A stretch of 64,000 nucleotides of DNA from positions 4,307,501 to 4,371,500 of the forward strand of contig NZ_CP104040.1 in NCBI RefSeq assembly GCF_025152745.1. Reading direction: 5' to 3'. Below, piece by piece: positions 1 to 9,252 of this stretch (positions within the stretch are counted from its first letter, which is position 1; every line of letters begins with the position of its first letter). A program made the translations under genes and the position numbers. The DNA comes from Rhizobium sp. WSM4643 (GTDB taxonomy: Bacteria > Pseudomonadota > Alphaproteobacteria > Rhizobiales > Rhizobiaceae). A model generated the notes under the pieces. That model made no database searches, had not been told where the DNA came from, and saw only the letters and a program-made list of their open reading frames with translations.

Positions 1-2379
1 GGCGATGGATGTCTCTGTCGTCGCTGCCTCCAGCCACGTCGTCAGCAGCGCGACGACAGCCATCGGCGTCTTGGCAAACAGCGGATTGGTGGCGAGCTCG
101 TCATAGCCTTCGAAGGCCGTCTGCTCGACATCGGCGCCAAGCGCCTTCAGCGCATCGGCAAAGCCGGTATCCTCGGCCTTGGCAGGACGTTCTAGGATCA
201 GATAGCGGGAGGCTGCGAGCCCCTGCGGCGAGGCAATGTTGAGCTTGCCGAGCTCGGCAGCAATCTCTTCGGGCATGACGAGCCCGGCGATCTGCACCTT
301 CGCGGTCTGGACATGCTCCTTGCCAAGGCCGAGATCGGCATCGATGATCTTGGACCACATGTTGAGTTCGCGCAGATAGGCCCTGCCGCTCAGCACAGGC
401 GCCAGCATGACGAGGCTGTCGACGCCTTCGATCGACGAACCGACGCGGTGGGCAAGCGTCGCGCCGAGGCCCTGTGCGATGAGGACGATACGGTCGCAGC
501 CGCTCTGCGACTTCAGCTTGTCGGCGGCCGCACGGATCGAATTTTCCCAGGTTTCCAGCCTTGCCGGCAGCGCCCCGAAATCGAGCGCGTCGCCGGTGCC
601 GCGATAATCGAAGCGCAGGCTCGGCACGCCGATATCCGAGAAATGCTCAGCCGCGACGCGGAAGAATTTACGGCTGCACATCTCCTCGAAACCCCAGGGG
701 CTGACGAAGAGCACGGCGGCCGAACGTTTCTTGGCGAGAGGATTCTCAGGCATGAACAGCCCGACCGTGCCATCGAAGACGACAGGCAGGGCAGCACTGC
801 GCCCCGCACCCTCGGCCGGTTCCAGCGAGAATTCACCGGGCGCGACCTTGGCGCGATCGGGATCGCCGGGAAGCCGCGGCGCGATGAAATTGATCGCATG
901 TCCCACAGGTCGCCGCAGCAGGGACGGCATCTTGTCGAGAATGGAGCGCATGACTTCGATATCCTCGCCCGGCACGGCGCGCAGCACCCGAAGTGCTGCG
1001 AAATAAGCGAATGCGCCGGCGATGATCGCGCCGACCAGCCCGGCCGGACCCTGGACGAATTCCAGCACGGAAATCGCTCCGCAAGCACAGAGGACGGAGG
1101 CGAGCGTCACCTTCGTCAAGCTTGCGTAGAGGCCCGAAAGCTGGGATCCGAATCCTGTCTGCCTGATCATCATCACCGACATCGCAACGAATACGAGGAT
1201 GCGCACGATTGCAGCACCCTCGGCTGCAAGCCTAGGTACGATCAGTAAACAACCCGCTACCATCAGTAGGCCACCTATCACACTGATGTTCAGGCGGGAG
1301 CGGGCCCTGTCCATCGACAGAAGGTAGAGACTGAGGATCTGCATGAAGGTATAGGCGGGAGCGACGAGCGCAAGCAGCGCCACCACCGTCCCGCTACGGC
1401 GGAACGCTTCGCCGAACACCACGAGCACCAGTTCGCTGGAGATCGCGGCAAGCCCGAGGCTCATCGGCAGCACGATATAGGCCATGCTGCGGGTGACGGC
1501 GGCGAAGACCTCGACCGGCAATGTCGAATCGTCGCTGCCGTGGCGCCGCTCGGAATAATAGGGCAGCAGGCTGCCGGTCATCTGGATCGGCAGTTGCAGC
1601 GCAATATTCGCGATCGACAGGCCGACGGCATAATAGCCGACCATCTCCACCGACCAGAACTGCTGCAGGAAGAGCAGCTCGAGCCGGTTGAGGAAGATGG
1701 AATCGATGATGAACTGGATCGACAGGATGACGGAGGAGGAGGCGAGATATTTCAGCGAGACTCCGCACCAGTCGCGCCGCGCAATAAGGATCGGCAGCGT
1801 GGCGAAGAATAGCACCAGCTGGCCGAGCGCATAACCGACGAGAACGCCTTCGACGCCATAGAAAACGGCACCGACGGCAACGCCGGCAAGCTGCACGATC
1901 GAGACGGCGACCGTCAGCTTAAAGAAGGCGCCCAGCTTCTTTTCACCGATCAGGTAGAATTTGACGAAGGAACCGATCGCCTGGATGAAAAACAGCACGC
2001 CCGTGACCAGAGCGACGGATGGCGCCGTGTCGGCCCAGTGCATCTTTTCGGAGGTCAGGAAGAATAACGCGTAGAGCGCCAGCAGCACGACGGTCGAGAA
2101 CATCATGAAGCTGACGAGGATGGCGGCAAAACCCCGCCGGCGGCGCGCGTCGAAGCCTTCCGCCGAAAGTTGCGGCAATGTCTTCAGCAGCGTGATGCTG
2201 GAGCCGAGCTCGGCGATCGAGGCGCCGGTCACCACCAGCCAGAGCGAAAAGGCGACGATGCCGTTGGCTTCCGGCCCGAGCAGCCGCGCGGTTATGATCG
2301 ATGACACAAAGCCCGTCAGAAGCAGCAGCATACCTGCCGCCGCGTTCATCACCGAGTTTGCGATAATACCCTTCGACAT
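1..2379 (-). CDS. Flippase (Wzx/MATE-like) fused to a serine-less alpha/beta-hydrolase domain, C-terminus cut by window edge
   Basis: The minus-strand frame is open from an ATG at 2379 to base 1, giving at least 793 residues. Residues 1 to about 470 are strongly hydrophobic with 12 or more predicted membrane segments and resemble lipopolysaccharide/oligosaccharide flippases of the MATE superfamily. From about residue 484 the character changes to a soluble alpha/beta-hydrolase fold: strand and oxyanion region VLFVSPWGFEE (from 556), then FDYRGTGDA, then a nucleophile elbow at 635-639 reading AQGLG instead of GxSxG. The catalytic serine position is therefore glycine. I checked the frame triplet by triplet and found no stop at the junction, so the fusion is real in this sequence. 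Its likely role is translocation of a lipid-linked glycan, with the hydrolase-like domain possibly binding or modifying the substrate. It is the last visible gene of the minus-strand run starting at 9503, 88 bp after the glycosyltransferase. Confidence 0.72.
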   Translation of the reverse strand, partial: MSKGIIANSVMNAAAGMLLLLTGFVSSIITARLLGPEANGIVAFSLWLVVTGASIAELGSSITLLKTLPQLSAEGFDARRRRGFAAILVSFMMFSTVVLLALYALFFLTSEKMHWADTAPSVALVTGVLFFIQAIGSFVKFYLIGEKKLGAFFKLTVAVSIVQLAGVAVGAVFYGVEGVLVGYALGQLVLFFATLPILIARRDWCGVSLKYLASSSVILSIQFIIDSIFLNRLELLFLQQFWSVEMVGYYAVGLSIANIALQLPIQMTGSLLPYYSERRHGSDDSTLPVEVFAAVTRSMAYIVLPMSLGLAAISSELVLVVFGEAFRRSGTVVALLALVAPAYTFMQILSLYLLSMDRARSRLNISVIGGLLMVAGCLLIVPRLAAEGAAIVRILVFVAMSVMMIRQTGFGSQLSGLYASLTKVTLASVLCACGAISVLEFVQGPAGLVGAIIAGAFAYFAALRVLRAVPGEDIEVMRSILDKMPSLLRRPVGHAINFIAPRLPGDPDRAKVAPGEFSLEPAEGAGRSAALPVVFDGTVGLFMPENPLAKKRSAAVLFVSPWGFEEMCSRKFFRVAAEHFSDIGVPSLRFDYRGTGDALDFGALPARLETWENSIRAAADKLKSQSGCDRIVLIAQGLGATLAHRVGSSIEGVDSLVMLAPVLSGRAYLRELNMWSKIIDADLGLGKEHVQTAKVQIAGLVMPEEIAAELGKLNIASPQGLAASRYLILERPAKAEDTGFADALKALGADVEQTAFEGYDELATNPLFAKTPMAVVALLTTWLEAATTETSIA

Positions 2380-2467
2380 CTGTCCATCCGTCAGGATCGG
2401 CCTACCGCCGCATACCTGCCATCTCTAATGCGAAAATGTTAAAATAAAGCGGAGTGACGACGTCACG

Positions 2468-3646
2468 TTAGGCGGCCTGCATCGCTTCCAGCGCCTGGAG
2501 CGCCTTGTCATAGCTGTTCTCGGCGAGGTAGCGCAGCAGGAACGCTCGCGCCTTCTCGGCCTTCGCGCGCGCTCGCTCAGGCGCGCGGAAGATGTCCCGC
2601 AAGTGCGTAGCCGCCACTTCGGGAGAAGGATCGGCCCAGACCGCACCCTTGAGCCCGGCAAATTCCGGATGGGTATCGACCACCGGAATGAGGGGAGAGG
2701 CAACCAGCCAGCTATTGTCGGGATCGCAGAAATCCAACGTGCCCGACCAGGCCGTGGACACGACCGGCGTACGCTGCATGATCGCCTCGGCCACCGTCAG
2801 CCCGAAACCCTCGGAACGATGCAGCGAAAGATAGGCGTCGGAGCAGTGGATGAGCCCGTTGATATCGGAATCCGACAGCCTGTCGGTGACGATCCTGATC
2901 CGAGTGTTGCCTGCGACCGAGGCGACCAGTTCGCGCAGGCTTTCATCCTTGTTGATATCGCCGCTGGCCTTCATCAACAGGAAGGCGCTGGGGCATTCGG
3001 CAGCGAATATCCGGAAGGCCTCGATGACGGCCTGCGGATTCTTCCGGTTGATCGAGGAGCCAGCGCTGAAGATGAAGCTGACCAGAAAGGCGTCTTCCTC
3101 GACGCCGAATTTCTGGCGAATGCCTTCCGTCGCCGGCTTCTCGGTGACGGGATGCGGAACGACGATGACCGGTGCCGCAGTGAGCGGTGCAATCGCCCGC
3201 CTGGTGAATTCCGACGGCACGAAGACGGCATTCATGTAATGCATCGCATTGCGCCACTCCGCCGGGACGATTTCGAGCTCCCAGGCGAAATAGCCGATGT
3301 TGAAGGCGCGGGTGAAATTGGCAACGCCCTTCTTCAGGATGGCGCGCGGCAGCATCGGCGGATTGAGATGCCAGATCCGGCTTCCCGCGGGTTCGGCGGT
3401 GAGATGCGACGGCATCCATCCGGCGAAGGAATTTTCGTCAGGATGCGTGCTGACATCGGAGAGCGAAATCGCCTGCCCCGCCTTCGACAACGCGTCGGCG
3501 CAGAGCCTTGCCGATTCGCCGACGCCGACCGCCATCGAGAGATAACCGACGACTTCCACCGGCCTGCGCGGGTTGAAAGCAAGACGCGACCGCGGGATCA
3601 GCCGCTGCAGGACATGGGCGCGCAGAAAGCGGTATATCGTTCTCAA
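2468..3646 (-). CDS. Glycosyltransferase family 4 (group 1)
   Basis: This 392-residue protein has the GT-B architecture of group 1 glycosyltransferases. The N-terminal acceptor domain begins with GYLSMAVGVGESARLC, typical of GT4 enzymes, and the C-terminal donor domain carries the EX7E signature in EGFGLTVAEAIMQRTPVV. GT4 enzymes retain anomeric configuration and transfer a nucleotide-activated sugar, often mannose, to a growing glycan at the cytoplasmic face of the membrane; the donor cannot be read from sequence. The start at 3646 is TTG; no good ATG lies nearby before the conserved N-terminus. It lies 45 bp after the GH2 gene and 88 bp before the flippase fusion, so it probably belongs to the same transcript and builds the glycan that the flippase exports. 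Confidence 0.85.
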   Translation of the reverse strand: MRTIYRFLRAHVLQRLIPRSRLAFNPRRPVEVVGYLSMAVGVGESARLCADALSKAGQAISLSDVSTHPDENSFAGWMPSHLTAEPAGSRIWHLNPPMLPRAILKKGVANFTRAFNIGYFAWELEIVPAEWRNAMHYMNAVFVPSEFTRRAIAPLTAAPVIVVPHPVTEKPATEGIRQKFGVEEDAFLVSFIFSAGSSINRKNPQAVIEAFRIFAAECPSAFLLMKASGDINKDESLRELVASVAGNTRIRIVTDRLSDSDINGLIHCSDAYLSLHRSEGFGLTVAEAIMQRTPVVSTAWSGTLDFCDPDNSWLVASPLIPVVDTHPEFAGLKGAVWADPSPEVAATHLRDIFRAPERARAKAEKARAFLLRYLAENSYDKALQALEAMQAA

Positions 3647-3691
3647 ATCACGGTCTTTCCCAATGGATCGGCATCATCCTTCGCAGCGGCG

Positions 3692-6172
3692 TCAGCCCTC
3701 GATTGCGACGCGATGCGAACTGCCTAGACTTCTGATCTCGCCTGCAGGCGGAATGTCGCTTTCCACGCCGGACAGCGCGTGGAGCCTCACCCGCCGCATC
3801 GCGCCGGGGGCAAGGTGGAACCAGTCGTCGTCGGCTCGATAGTCTTCGACGTCGATATGCACCGATTGCGCCAGCCGGTGGGTCCTGAGATCGACGAACC
3901 AGCCGTCGCCGTCTCTGCCGAATGATGCTTCGATACTGGCATCATGCAGCGCCTTCCCCCGTCCGCACGGGAAGTGGAAGCTCTCGGCGAGAAGGGCGCC
4001 ATCCGCCAGCGAGCGCAGGCGCGCCACACTTGCATCATGCGCCGGCGGCCCGAAACGGAAGGCATAGGTCGTATCGAAAAAGGCGCCGAACAGCGCCGTG
4101 CAGGCAAGGCGCTCAGTGTCTCTTGCCGCTAGCTTGAAGGCCCTGCTGCCGCTGACGACCTGCTGTTTTCCGTCGCGCAGGCAGACGACCTCGAGTTCGA
4201 CGTCGAGCGCGGCATCCGTGTCGTTGACGACATGCACGTCGAGACCGTTCGTTCCCTCGTCGGTGAAGACCACTTGCACCGGCCGGAATGCACGGCGCAT
4301 CGCATACCAGACGGGCTTCGGCTCTCCGGTGGAATCGATCACCCCCCAGCCAGGGCCGGGCAGCAGGTCCTGCAGCGTCCAGACGAGCGCGCCATTGCAG
4401 GCGGAGCCCTTGCGCCGCCATTCGGCAAAAGTCTCTTCGATCACCTCGCCGGTGACGGCGCGGGAGAGATCGAGATAGCGTTCCGGATCTTCGCGGCGCA
4501 GCTGAGCGGGATCGAAACCGTAGAGAAGCTGCAGGTAGAAATCGCGAACATCCTCGAAATCCCACGATGCGCTGCGATCGCGGGGCACGCGGGCCTTCCA
4601 TAGCGGGCTGTGGACGGCGGGCACATCGAGATGATGCTTCAGCGTCCTTTGCTGCGGCACATGCGCGAAGGCGAGGCTTTCGGAGGCAAAACGCACATCG
4701 GCGCGGCGCGCATCCGCAATCGGCCGCATATAGGCGCCGACGCCGTAATAATGGGCGATACCGGCATTCGGCGAAAAGGGCATCGCCCCGCCATAGGGTG
4801 AGTTCGGCATGTAGGGCACATTGGGGCGCATGCGCGCGACGACCGCCGGAATGATTTCATCGGTGACCGGCCCGCTCCAGAATTCCGCCGGCAGGCCGAG
4901 CATTGCCGCCTGCTGGAGGATTTCGCTGCCGCCGCAGAGCACGGCCAGCGAAGGCGACGCCTGCACGCCGTGCAGGAATTCCTCGACCTCCGCATGCACG
5001 TGGCCAAGAAAAGCCTTGTCGTTGCGCGGATAATCGAAATTGGCGAACATGAAATCCTGCCAGACCAGCAGGCCGAGCTCGTCGCAAAGCGCGAAGAAAT
5101 CTGGTGTCTCGTAGGCCATGGTGCCGCCGATGCGGATCATGTTCATGCCGGCTCCGGCAGCAAGCCGCAGGAACGGCTCGTAATCCGCCCGCCCGCCCGG
5201 CAATCGCACGATATCGGCCGTCGTCCACACCGCACCACGGCAGAAGATGCGTTCGCCGTTGACGAGGAGCGCGAAGTCATCGCCATCGGCACCGCGGTCG
5301 ATGTCGACGCGCCGGAAGCCGGTCCTGCCGAGCGGATATTCCACCCCGTCGGAAACCAGCGTCAGTTCGTAGAGACGCGGAGCGCCATGCGTGTGCGGCC
5401 ACCAGGCCTCGATGTCGGAAAGCTTGAGGATAGCCGAGTAATGACTGTCGCCGACCTTTTCGAAGGGTTGCTCCATCCCGCCGCAGTGCAGCAGCATTGC
5501 CGGATCCTCGGCATTGCTGTGCAGGGAAACGCTGAGTCGGCCGACGCCACTCTCCTCCAACACGGCGCGGATGGAAACATTGTCGATCGAGACGGGATTG
5601 CGCCGCACCATCGAAATCGGCCGCCATGGCCCGACGGCATGGATATCGGGGCACCAGCCCGGCATATGGCCGAGCAGAGTCGTGCGGAAATTCTTCAAGC
5701 CCGCCGGCGTGATCATCTGCGGCCGCCAGCGCGCGCGCGGGCCCGGCTCCGACAGGCGGGGGCCGAGCGCCCGGAAGCACAGGGCCAGCTCGTCGCCGCC
5801 CGAAAGTGTCACCGGAATCTCGTGCGCCGTGAACATGCTCTCGGAAAACAGGATTTCCTGGCCGTTCAGGAAGACGTGGCAGAGCGTCGCCAGCCCTGCG
5901 AAACGCAGGATCGCGTCACCCGGCTCGGCATCGAAAAGCCGGCAGAGATACCAGGCGTCCCGCGTGTTCAGCGGCTCGGGATTTTCCCGATCGAAGAGAC
6001 CGGCTTTTTCGAGTGCTGCGGCGACGGTCCCGGGAACGGGAGCCGGAATGGACTGTGCGGAAAGTGGGATGTCGTGCGGCAGGGCACAGGCACCCGGCTC
6101 CGTCAGGATCAGGTTCCAGCCTTCGGAAAGTAGACTTTCCTCGGCACCGATGCTTGCCAAACGCCCCCGCAT
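3692..6172 (-). CDS. Glycoside hydrolase family 2, beta-mannosidase-like
   Basis: The 826-residue protein has the GH2 order: an N-terminal jelly-roll sugar-binding domain (with the DAWYLCR and FRTTLLGHMPGW segments), an immunoglobulin-like domain, a TIM barrel containing IRIGGTMAYETPDFFALCDELGLLVWQDFMFA, and C-terminal beta domains. LCGGSEI occupies the place of the acid/base glutamate motif and FASESLAFAHVPQ the nucleophile glutamate motif, closest to beta-mannosidases. I chose the ATG at 6172 because GGAG lies 8 bases upstream and it leaves a 16-bp gap to the DUF1839 gene; an in-frame ATG at 6205 would overlap that gene. I see no convincing signal peptide, so it probably acts in the cytoplasm. 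Its place between a DUF1839 gene and a glycosyltransferase suggests glycan trimming or recycling rather than plant mannan use. Confidence 0.82.
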   Translation of the reverse strand: MRGRLASIGAEESLLSEGWNLILTEPGACALPHDIPLSAQSIPAPVPGTVAAALEKAGLFDRENPEPLNTRDAWYLCRLFDAEPGDAILRFAGLATLCHVFLNGQEILFSESMFTAHEIPVTLSGGDELALCFRALGPRLSEPGPRARWRPQMITPAGLKNFRTTLLGHMPGWCPDIHAVGPWRPISMVRRNPVSIDNVSIRAVLEESGVGRLSVSLHSNAEDPAMLLHCGGMEQPFEKVGDSHYSAILKLSDIEAWWPHTHGAPRLYELTLVSDGVEYPLGRTGFRRVDIDRGADGDDFALLVNGERIFCRGAVWTTADIVRLPGGRADYEPFLRLAAGAGMNMIRIGGTMAYETPDFFALCDELGLLVWQDFMFANFDYPRNDKAFLGHVHAEVEEFLHGVQASPSLAVLCGGSEILQQAAMLGLPAEFWSGPVTDEIIPAVVARMRPNVPYMPNSPYGGAMPFSPNAGIAHYYGVGAYMRPIADARRADVRFASESLAFAHVPQQRTLKHHLDVPAVHSPLWKARVPRDRSASWDFEDVRDFYLQLLYGFDPAQLRREDPERYLDLSRAVTGEVIEETFAEWRRKGSACNGALVWTLQDLLPGPGWGVIDSTGEPKPVWYAMRRAFRPVQVVFTDEGTNGLDVHVVNDTDAALDVELEVVCLRDGKQQVVSGSRAFKLAARDTERLACTALFGAFFDTTYAFRFGPPAHDASVARLRSLADGALLAESFHFPCGRGKALHDASIEASFGRDGDGWFVDLRTHRLAQSVHIDVEDYRADDDWFHLAPGAMRRVRLHALSGVESDIPPAGEIRSLGSSHRVAIEG

Positions 6173-6188
6173 GGTCAGATCTCCGGCC

Positions 6189-7148
6189 TCAGATTCGCCC
6201 CGCAAGCGACGCCATCATGGAATCCCATGCATCGGCGGCCGGATCAAGTGCTGCCTGCAACGGCTCGAACTTCTTGCGGGTGACGGCGCGGGCAAGCTGG
6301 AACTGCACCGATTTCGCCACCTCGGAAATGCGCCTGGCATGCTCGGCGGCAGCCGTGAATTCATCAGGGGAGAGCCAGGTGAGGTAATCGGCCGCCAGTT
6401 CGAAATTGGCGCCCACCTGGCGAAGCGTGTTGAAGGCGTATTTGTGGAAGAAGCCGAACGGCCGTTCCGCCACCGCTTCGACCTGTTGCGGAAAGACGCC
6501 TGCAAAGGCGCGGATCGGGTTTTCGCGGGGACGCCGGGCAAAGTGAAAGCCGGCAAGCCGCCGCGCGGTCGCGCGCAGATGCGCTTCATCCGCGGGCTTT
6601 TCCGGGAACCGAGCAAATTCCGCATAGGGAAGGAACGGCGGGTCGTTTTCCCGATGCAGCTGGAACAGCCCGTCGAAATCCTCGCCTTCGAGACTGAAAT
6701 AACCGGCATTGTGGAAATAATCGACGCGCTTGGCCGCGACGTCCAGTCGGTTGATCGCAACCGTCGTCTTGCCGTGCTCCTGCCGGTAGGCGGTGCCGCG
6801 CGTATCCGGCATGTAGAAGGAATCCATTTCGATCAGGCAGAGACGGGCCCGCGCGATCTGAACCTCGACATGGCGTTCGACACGGTCGTAGATGGCAAGC
6901 TCGGTCGCACGAATGCCGTAGAGCACTTCGAGATCCTCCAGCGGCACCTTGAAGAAGGTGAACTGGTCGCCCTCGAAATCCTGCGTCAGGGTAAAACCCA
7001 GCATCGCCTCCGGCGCAACGCCTGATGTCGCCAGTACCTCGATCCAGAGATCGACATAGCAGTTGGTTTCCGGCCAGGCGCGCTCGCCGGAATGCAGCGC
7101 ATGCGCCCGGTAGGTTTCGGGGTCGATTCCCGAAAAGACCGATGTCAT
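6189..7148 (-). CDS. DUF1839 family protein linked to the aminoacyl carrier protein system
   Basis: The 319-residue protein begins MTSVFSGIDPETYRAHALH and contains ERAWPETNCYVDLWIEVL, DFEGDQFTFFKVPLEDLEVLYGI and FYMPDTRGTAYRQEHGKTT, which I recognise as the DUF1839 family. Members usually sit beside amino acid:[carrier protein] ligases and their carrier proteins. No reaction is established that I know of. The conserved polar clusters (WPETNCYVD, DSFYMPDTRGT, HGKTT) look like an enzyme active site, and an acyl or aminoacyl transferase taking the amino acid off the carrier is a reasonable inference. The ATG at 7148 lies 8 bp after the ligase stop. An upstream extension of the frame to 7304 overlaps the ligase and is arginine-rich out-of-frame sequence, so I trimmed it. 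Confidence 0.7.
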   Translation of the reverse strand: MTSVFSGIDPETYRAHALHSGERAWPETNCYVDLWIEVLATSGVAPEAMLGFTLTQDFEGDQFTFFKVPLEDLEVLYGIRATELAIYDRVERHVEVQIARARLCLIEMDSFYMPDTRGTAYRQEHGKTTVAINRLDVAAKRVDYFHNAGYFSLEGEDFDGLFQLHRENDPPFLPYAEFARFPEKPADEAHLRATARRLAGFHFARRPRENPIRAFAGVFPQQVEAVAERPFGFFHKYAFNTLRQVGANFELAADYLTWLSPDEFTAAAEHARRISEVAKSVQFQLARAVTRKKFEPLQAALDPAADAWDSMMASLAGRI

Positions 7149-7156
7149 CGATTTGC

Positions 7157-8074
7157 TCAGCCCCACAGCGCTTTCCGTACGCTGGCCGGCCATTGCTTCA
7201 CATCGAGCCCGTGATGATGGAAGAGGGCAAGGGCGATGCGCTCCAATCCGAAGCCGACGCAGGCGGTGTGCGCGACACTGCCGTCTTCGAGATTGAGACC
7301 CCACTTCGTGCCGAAGGCATCCTGATGGTAGTTGAAGCTCATGCAGGCGGTCGGATTGGCAGCCGAGGTGATCGGGATCAGCAGCTCGAACTTCAGGTTC
7401 TGGTCCCGCTGATTATTGGCGAGCATCTTGCCGGCGCGGCCGAAGAACGGATCATTGGCGACGTCGATCGTCACATCGAGGCCGACCGCCTTCATCATCT
7501 CGACGCCGCGATCCATCCAGCGCTGGCGGAAATCGGTGACGTGCAGCTCGGTGCCCATGCAGACATATTCACGCATGCGGAACAGCTGCTGGCGGGCAGG
7601 GTCTTTCGACGGCTCATGGCGGAAGCAATAGGATTGCAGATCGAAGAGGCCACCCGTCTTCGGCAGGTTGCCGCGCTTGGCGATCGTCGGATAGAGCGGA
7701 TAGCAGGCAGCCGGCGTCAGCACGATGTCGGTTGCCTCCTGCCCCTTGGTCCAGTCTTCGCCGACTTCCATGCATTGCAGCAGGCTGACATGATCGAGTT
7801 CGCTGCCGCAGAAGCTGTGGACCGTGCCGGCGAGCTGCGGAAAGCTCTTCATGTAGCCGCTCTTTTCGAAGAAGGCGCGGTTCATGCCGGGCGGAAAGCG
7901 CATGGCTTCGGCACCATCGGCGCCGCCGAACGTGTCGATCAGGCGCTCGAAGGCGGCGATCACGTCTTCGAACTGGCCGCTGCGGCCGTAGAGCCCGTCG
8001 ATGCCGGTATCGATCAGCAGACCGGATTCGAAAAGCCGGTCCAGAAACGAGGTCTGCATATCCATGACTGTCAC
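7157..8074 (-). CDS. Amino acid:[carrier protein] ligase (SerRS-like class II synthetase homologue)
   Basis: The 305-residue protein is a catalytic-core-only relative of atypical, methanogen-type seryl-tRNA synthetases. It has class II motif 2 in [21 protein letters not shown] (from 151) and motif 3 in [15 protein letters not shown] (from 271), and it lacks a tRNA-binding domain. C124, E176 and C272 sit where the atypical SerRS zinc ligands lie. Characterised Bradyrhizobium and Agrobacterium homologues activate glycine or alanine with ATP and load it on the phosphopantetheine of a small carrier protein; that is known family biochemistry, while the amino acid used here is not visible. The GTG at 8074 overlaps the upstream dehydrogenase stop by 4 bases; an ATG at 8065 is an alternative. 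The carrier protein gene two places upstream is the obvious partner. Confidence 0.88.
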   Translation of the reverse strand: MTVMDMQTSFLDRLFESGLLIDTGIDGLYGRSGQFEDVIAAFERLIDTFGGADGAEAMRFPPGMNRAFFEKSGYMKSFPQLAGTVHSFCGSELDHVSLLQCMEVGEDWTKGQEATDIVLTPAACYPLYPTIAKRGNLPKTGGLFDLQSYCFRHEPSKDPARQQLFRMREYVCMGTELHVTDFRQRWMDRGVEMMKAVGLDVTIDVANDPFFGRAGKMLANNQRDQNLKFELLIPITSAANPTACMSFNYHQDAFGTKWGLNLEDGSVAHTACVGFGLERIALALFHHHGLDVKQWPASVRKALWG

Positions 8075-9252
8075 CCCAGTAGGCTAGTGTCCTGCTTATG
8101 GACAAGAAGCATGCTCGACGTGTTGCCGAGGATGCGATCGTTCGAAATCATGAGCTGTGCGGAATGCGCGTCGCGCAGATGGCGTCCAAGGCTGAAGGGC
8201 GTACCATTCTTGTAGCCCATGATGCCGCAGATCAGCATCGCATGGTTGACGATCTCCAGGATGGTCTCGGACGAGGCGATCTTGACGTTGTTCATCGCCA
8301 CGGCAAATCCCATCGAAGACAGCCTGTCGGCATCGGCCTTGGCATCCTCATAGGCCTTGAGGCCGGCAACCACGTTGGATTTCACCATCTGCAACAGGTT
8401 CGAAACCTCGGCGAGGCGCAGCGCGCCCGGCGGCTGGGCATCCGGCGCCCTGCGGGCTGCGGCACGCACGAAAGCCTGGGCGCGCACAACGGCGTCGACG
8501 GCAATGCCGTACCAGACGCCGCTCCACAAGAGGTGCGAGGAGGCAAGCATGGACTGCGCCGCGATCTCCGCGAAAGGCTTCGGCAGGATCTGGCAAGCCG
8601 GCGCTTCGCCCTTGAACAGGAAGCCGTCGGAGCAGGTGCCGCGCATGCCGAGCGTATTCCAGACATGCGTTTTCTCGAGCGTGTACTGGTCCTTGAGGAA
8701 GGCCGTCAGCACCTGATCGGAGGAAGCCGCCTGCGCGTGGGCACGCGAGGTGATGAGAATGGCGTCGGCATGCGAGCCGTAGGAAATCACGGTCGCATCC
8801 TTTTCGAGGCGGCACGTGTCGCCATCGACTTCGACCGCACAGATGCTGTTGCGCAGGTTTCCGCCGATACCGCCTTCGGTGGTGGCGGATGCGATCAGCA
8901 GCTGCTCGGCGGCGACGCGGCGCATGAAACCGCGATGCCATTCGCTGTCGGCGCCGTGTTCAACGAGGCTCGACAGCTTGATGTGGTGCATGGCGAAAAC
9001 CATGGCGCTCGCGGCACAGGCCTGGCCGAGCATCGAGCACAATTCGGCGATCTCGGTGATCGAGGCGGATTCGCCGCCGAGATGGCGCGGCACCTGGATG
9101 CCGAGCAGCCTTTCGGCCTTCATCGCATCGACGGCTTCCCGGGGGAAACGGGCTTCGGTATCGACGGTATCCGCGTGTTTCGCCGCGATTTCGGCGACGC
9201 GGGCCACCCTTGCGACAAGACCGTCCTGCATGATCTTGACGGGGAAATTCAT
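8071..9252 (-). CDS. Acyl-CoA dehydrogenase-like flavoprotein acting in the carrier protein operon
   Basis: The 393-residue protein has the three-domain acyl-CoA dehydrogenase layout: an N-terminal helical domain, a middle beta domain ([20 protein letters not shown], then [16 protein letters not shown]) and a C-terminal helical bundle ending [13 protein letters not shown]. The usual catalytic glutamate in the GGxGYxxE motif is not visible: the matching stretch reads [20 protein letters not shown], closer to the flavin monooxygenase branch of the superfamily. It could oxidise a carrier-bound aminoacyl group, as proline-oxidising members do in pyrrole biosynthesis, or hydroxylate it. The ATG at 9252 shares one base with the carrier protein stop (TGATG); GTG at 9255 is an alternative. 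It lies between the carrier and ligase genes with coupled overlaps on both sides. Confidence 0.82.
   Translation of the reverse strand: MNFPVKIMQDGLVARVARVAEIAAKHADTVDTEARFPREAVDAMKAERLLGIQVPRHLGGESASITEIAELCSMLGQACAASAMVFAMHHIKLSSLVEHGADSEWHRGFMRRVAAEQLLIASATTEGGIGGNLRNSICAVEVDGDTCRLEKDATVISYGSHADAILITSRAHAQAASSDQVLTAFLKDQYTLEKTHVWNTLGMRGTCSDGFLFKGEAPACQILPKPFAEIAAQSMLASSHLLWSGVWYGIAVDAVVRAQAFVRAAARRAPDAQPPGALRLAEVSNLLQMVKSNVVAGLKAYEDAKADADRLSSMGFAVAMNNVKIASSETILEIVNHAMLICGIMGYKNGTPFSLGRHLRDAHSAQLMISNDRILGNTSSMLLVHKQDTSLLG

Noticed and set aside
313..1248. Long plus-strand open frame of 311 codons
   Set aside because: It mirrors the codon triplets of the minus-strand flippase-hydrolase gene, is rich in Arg, Asp and His with no family pattern, and is an antisense artefact of high GC codon bias.
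4970..6133. Plus-strand frame of 387 codons opposite the GH2 gene
   Set aside because: No motif; composition is typical of the antisense of a GC-rich gene, and the GH2 frame has clear family motifs.
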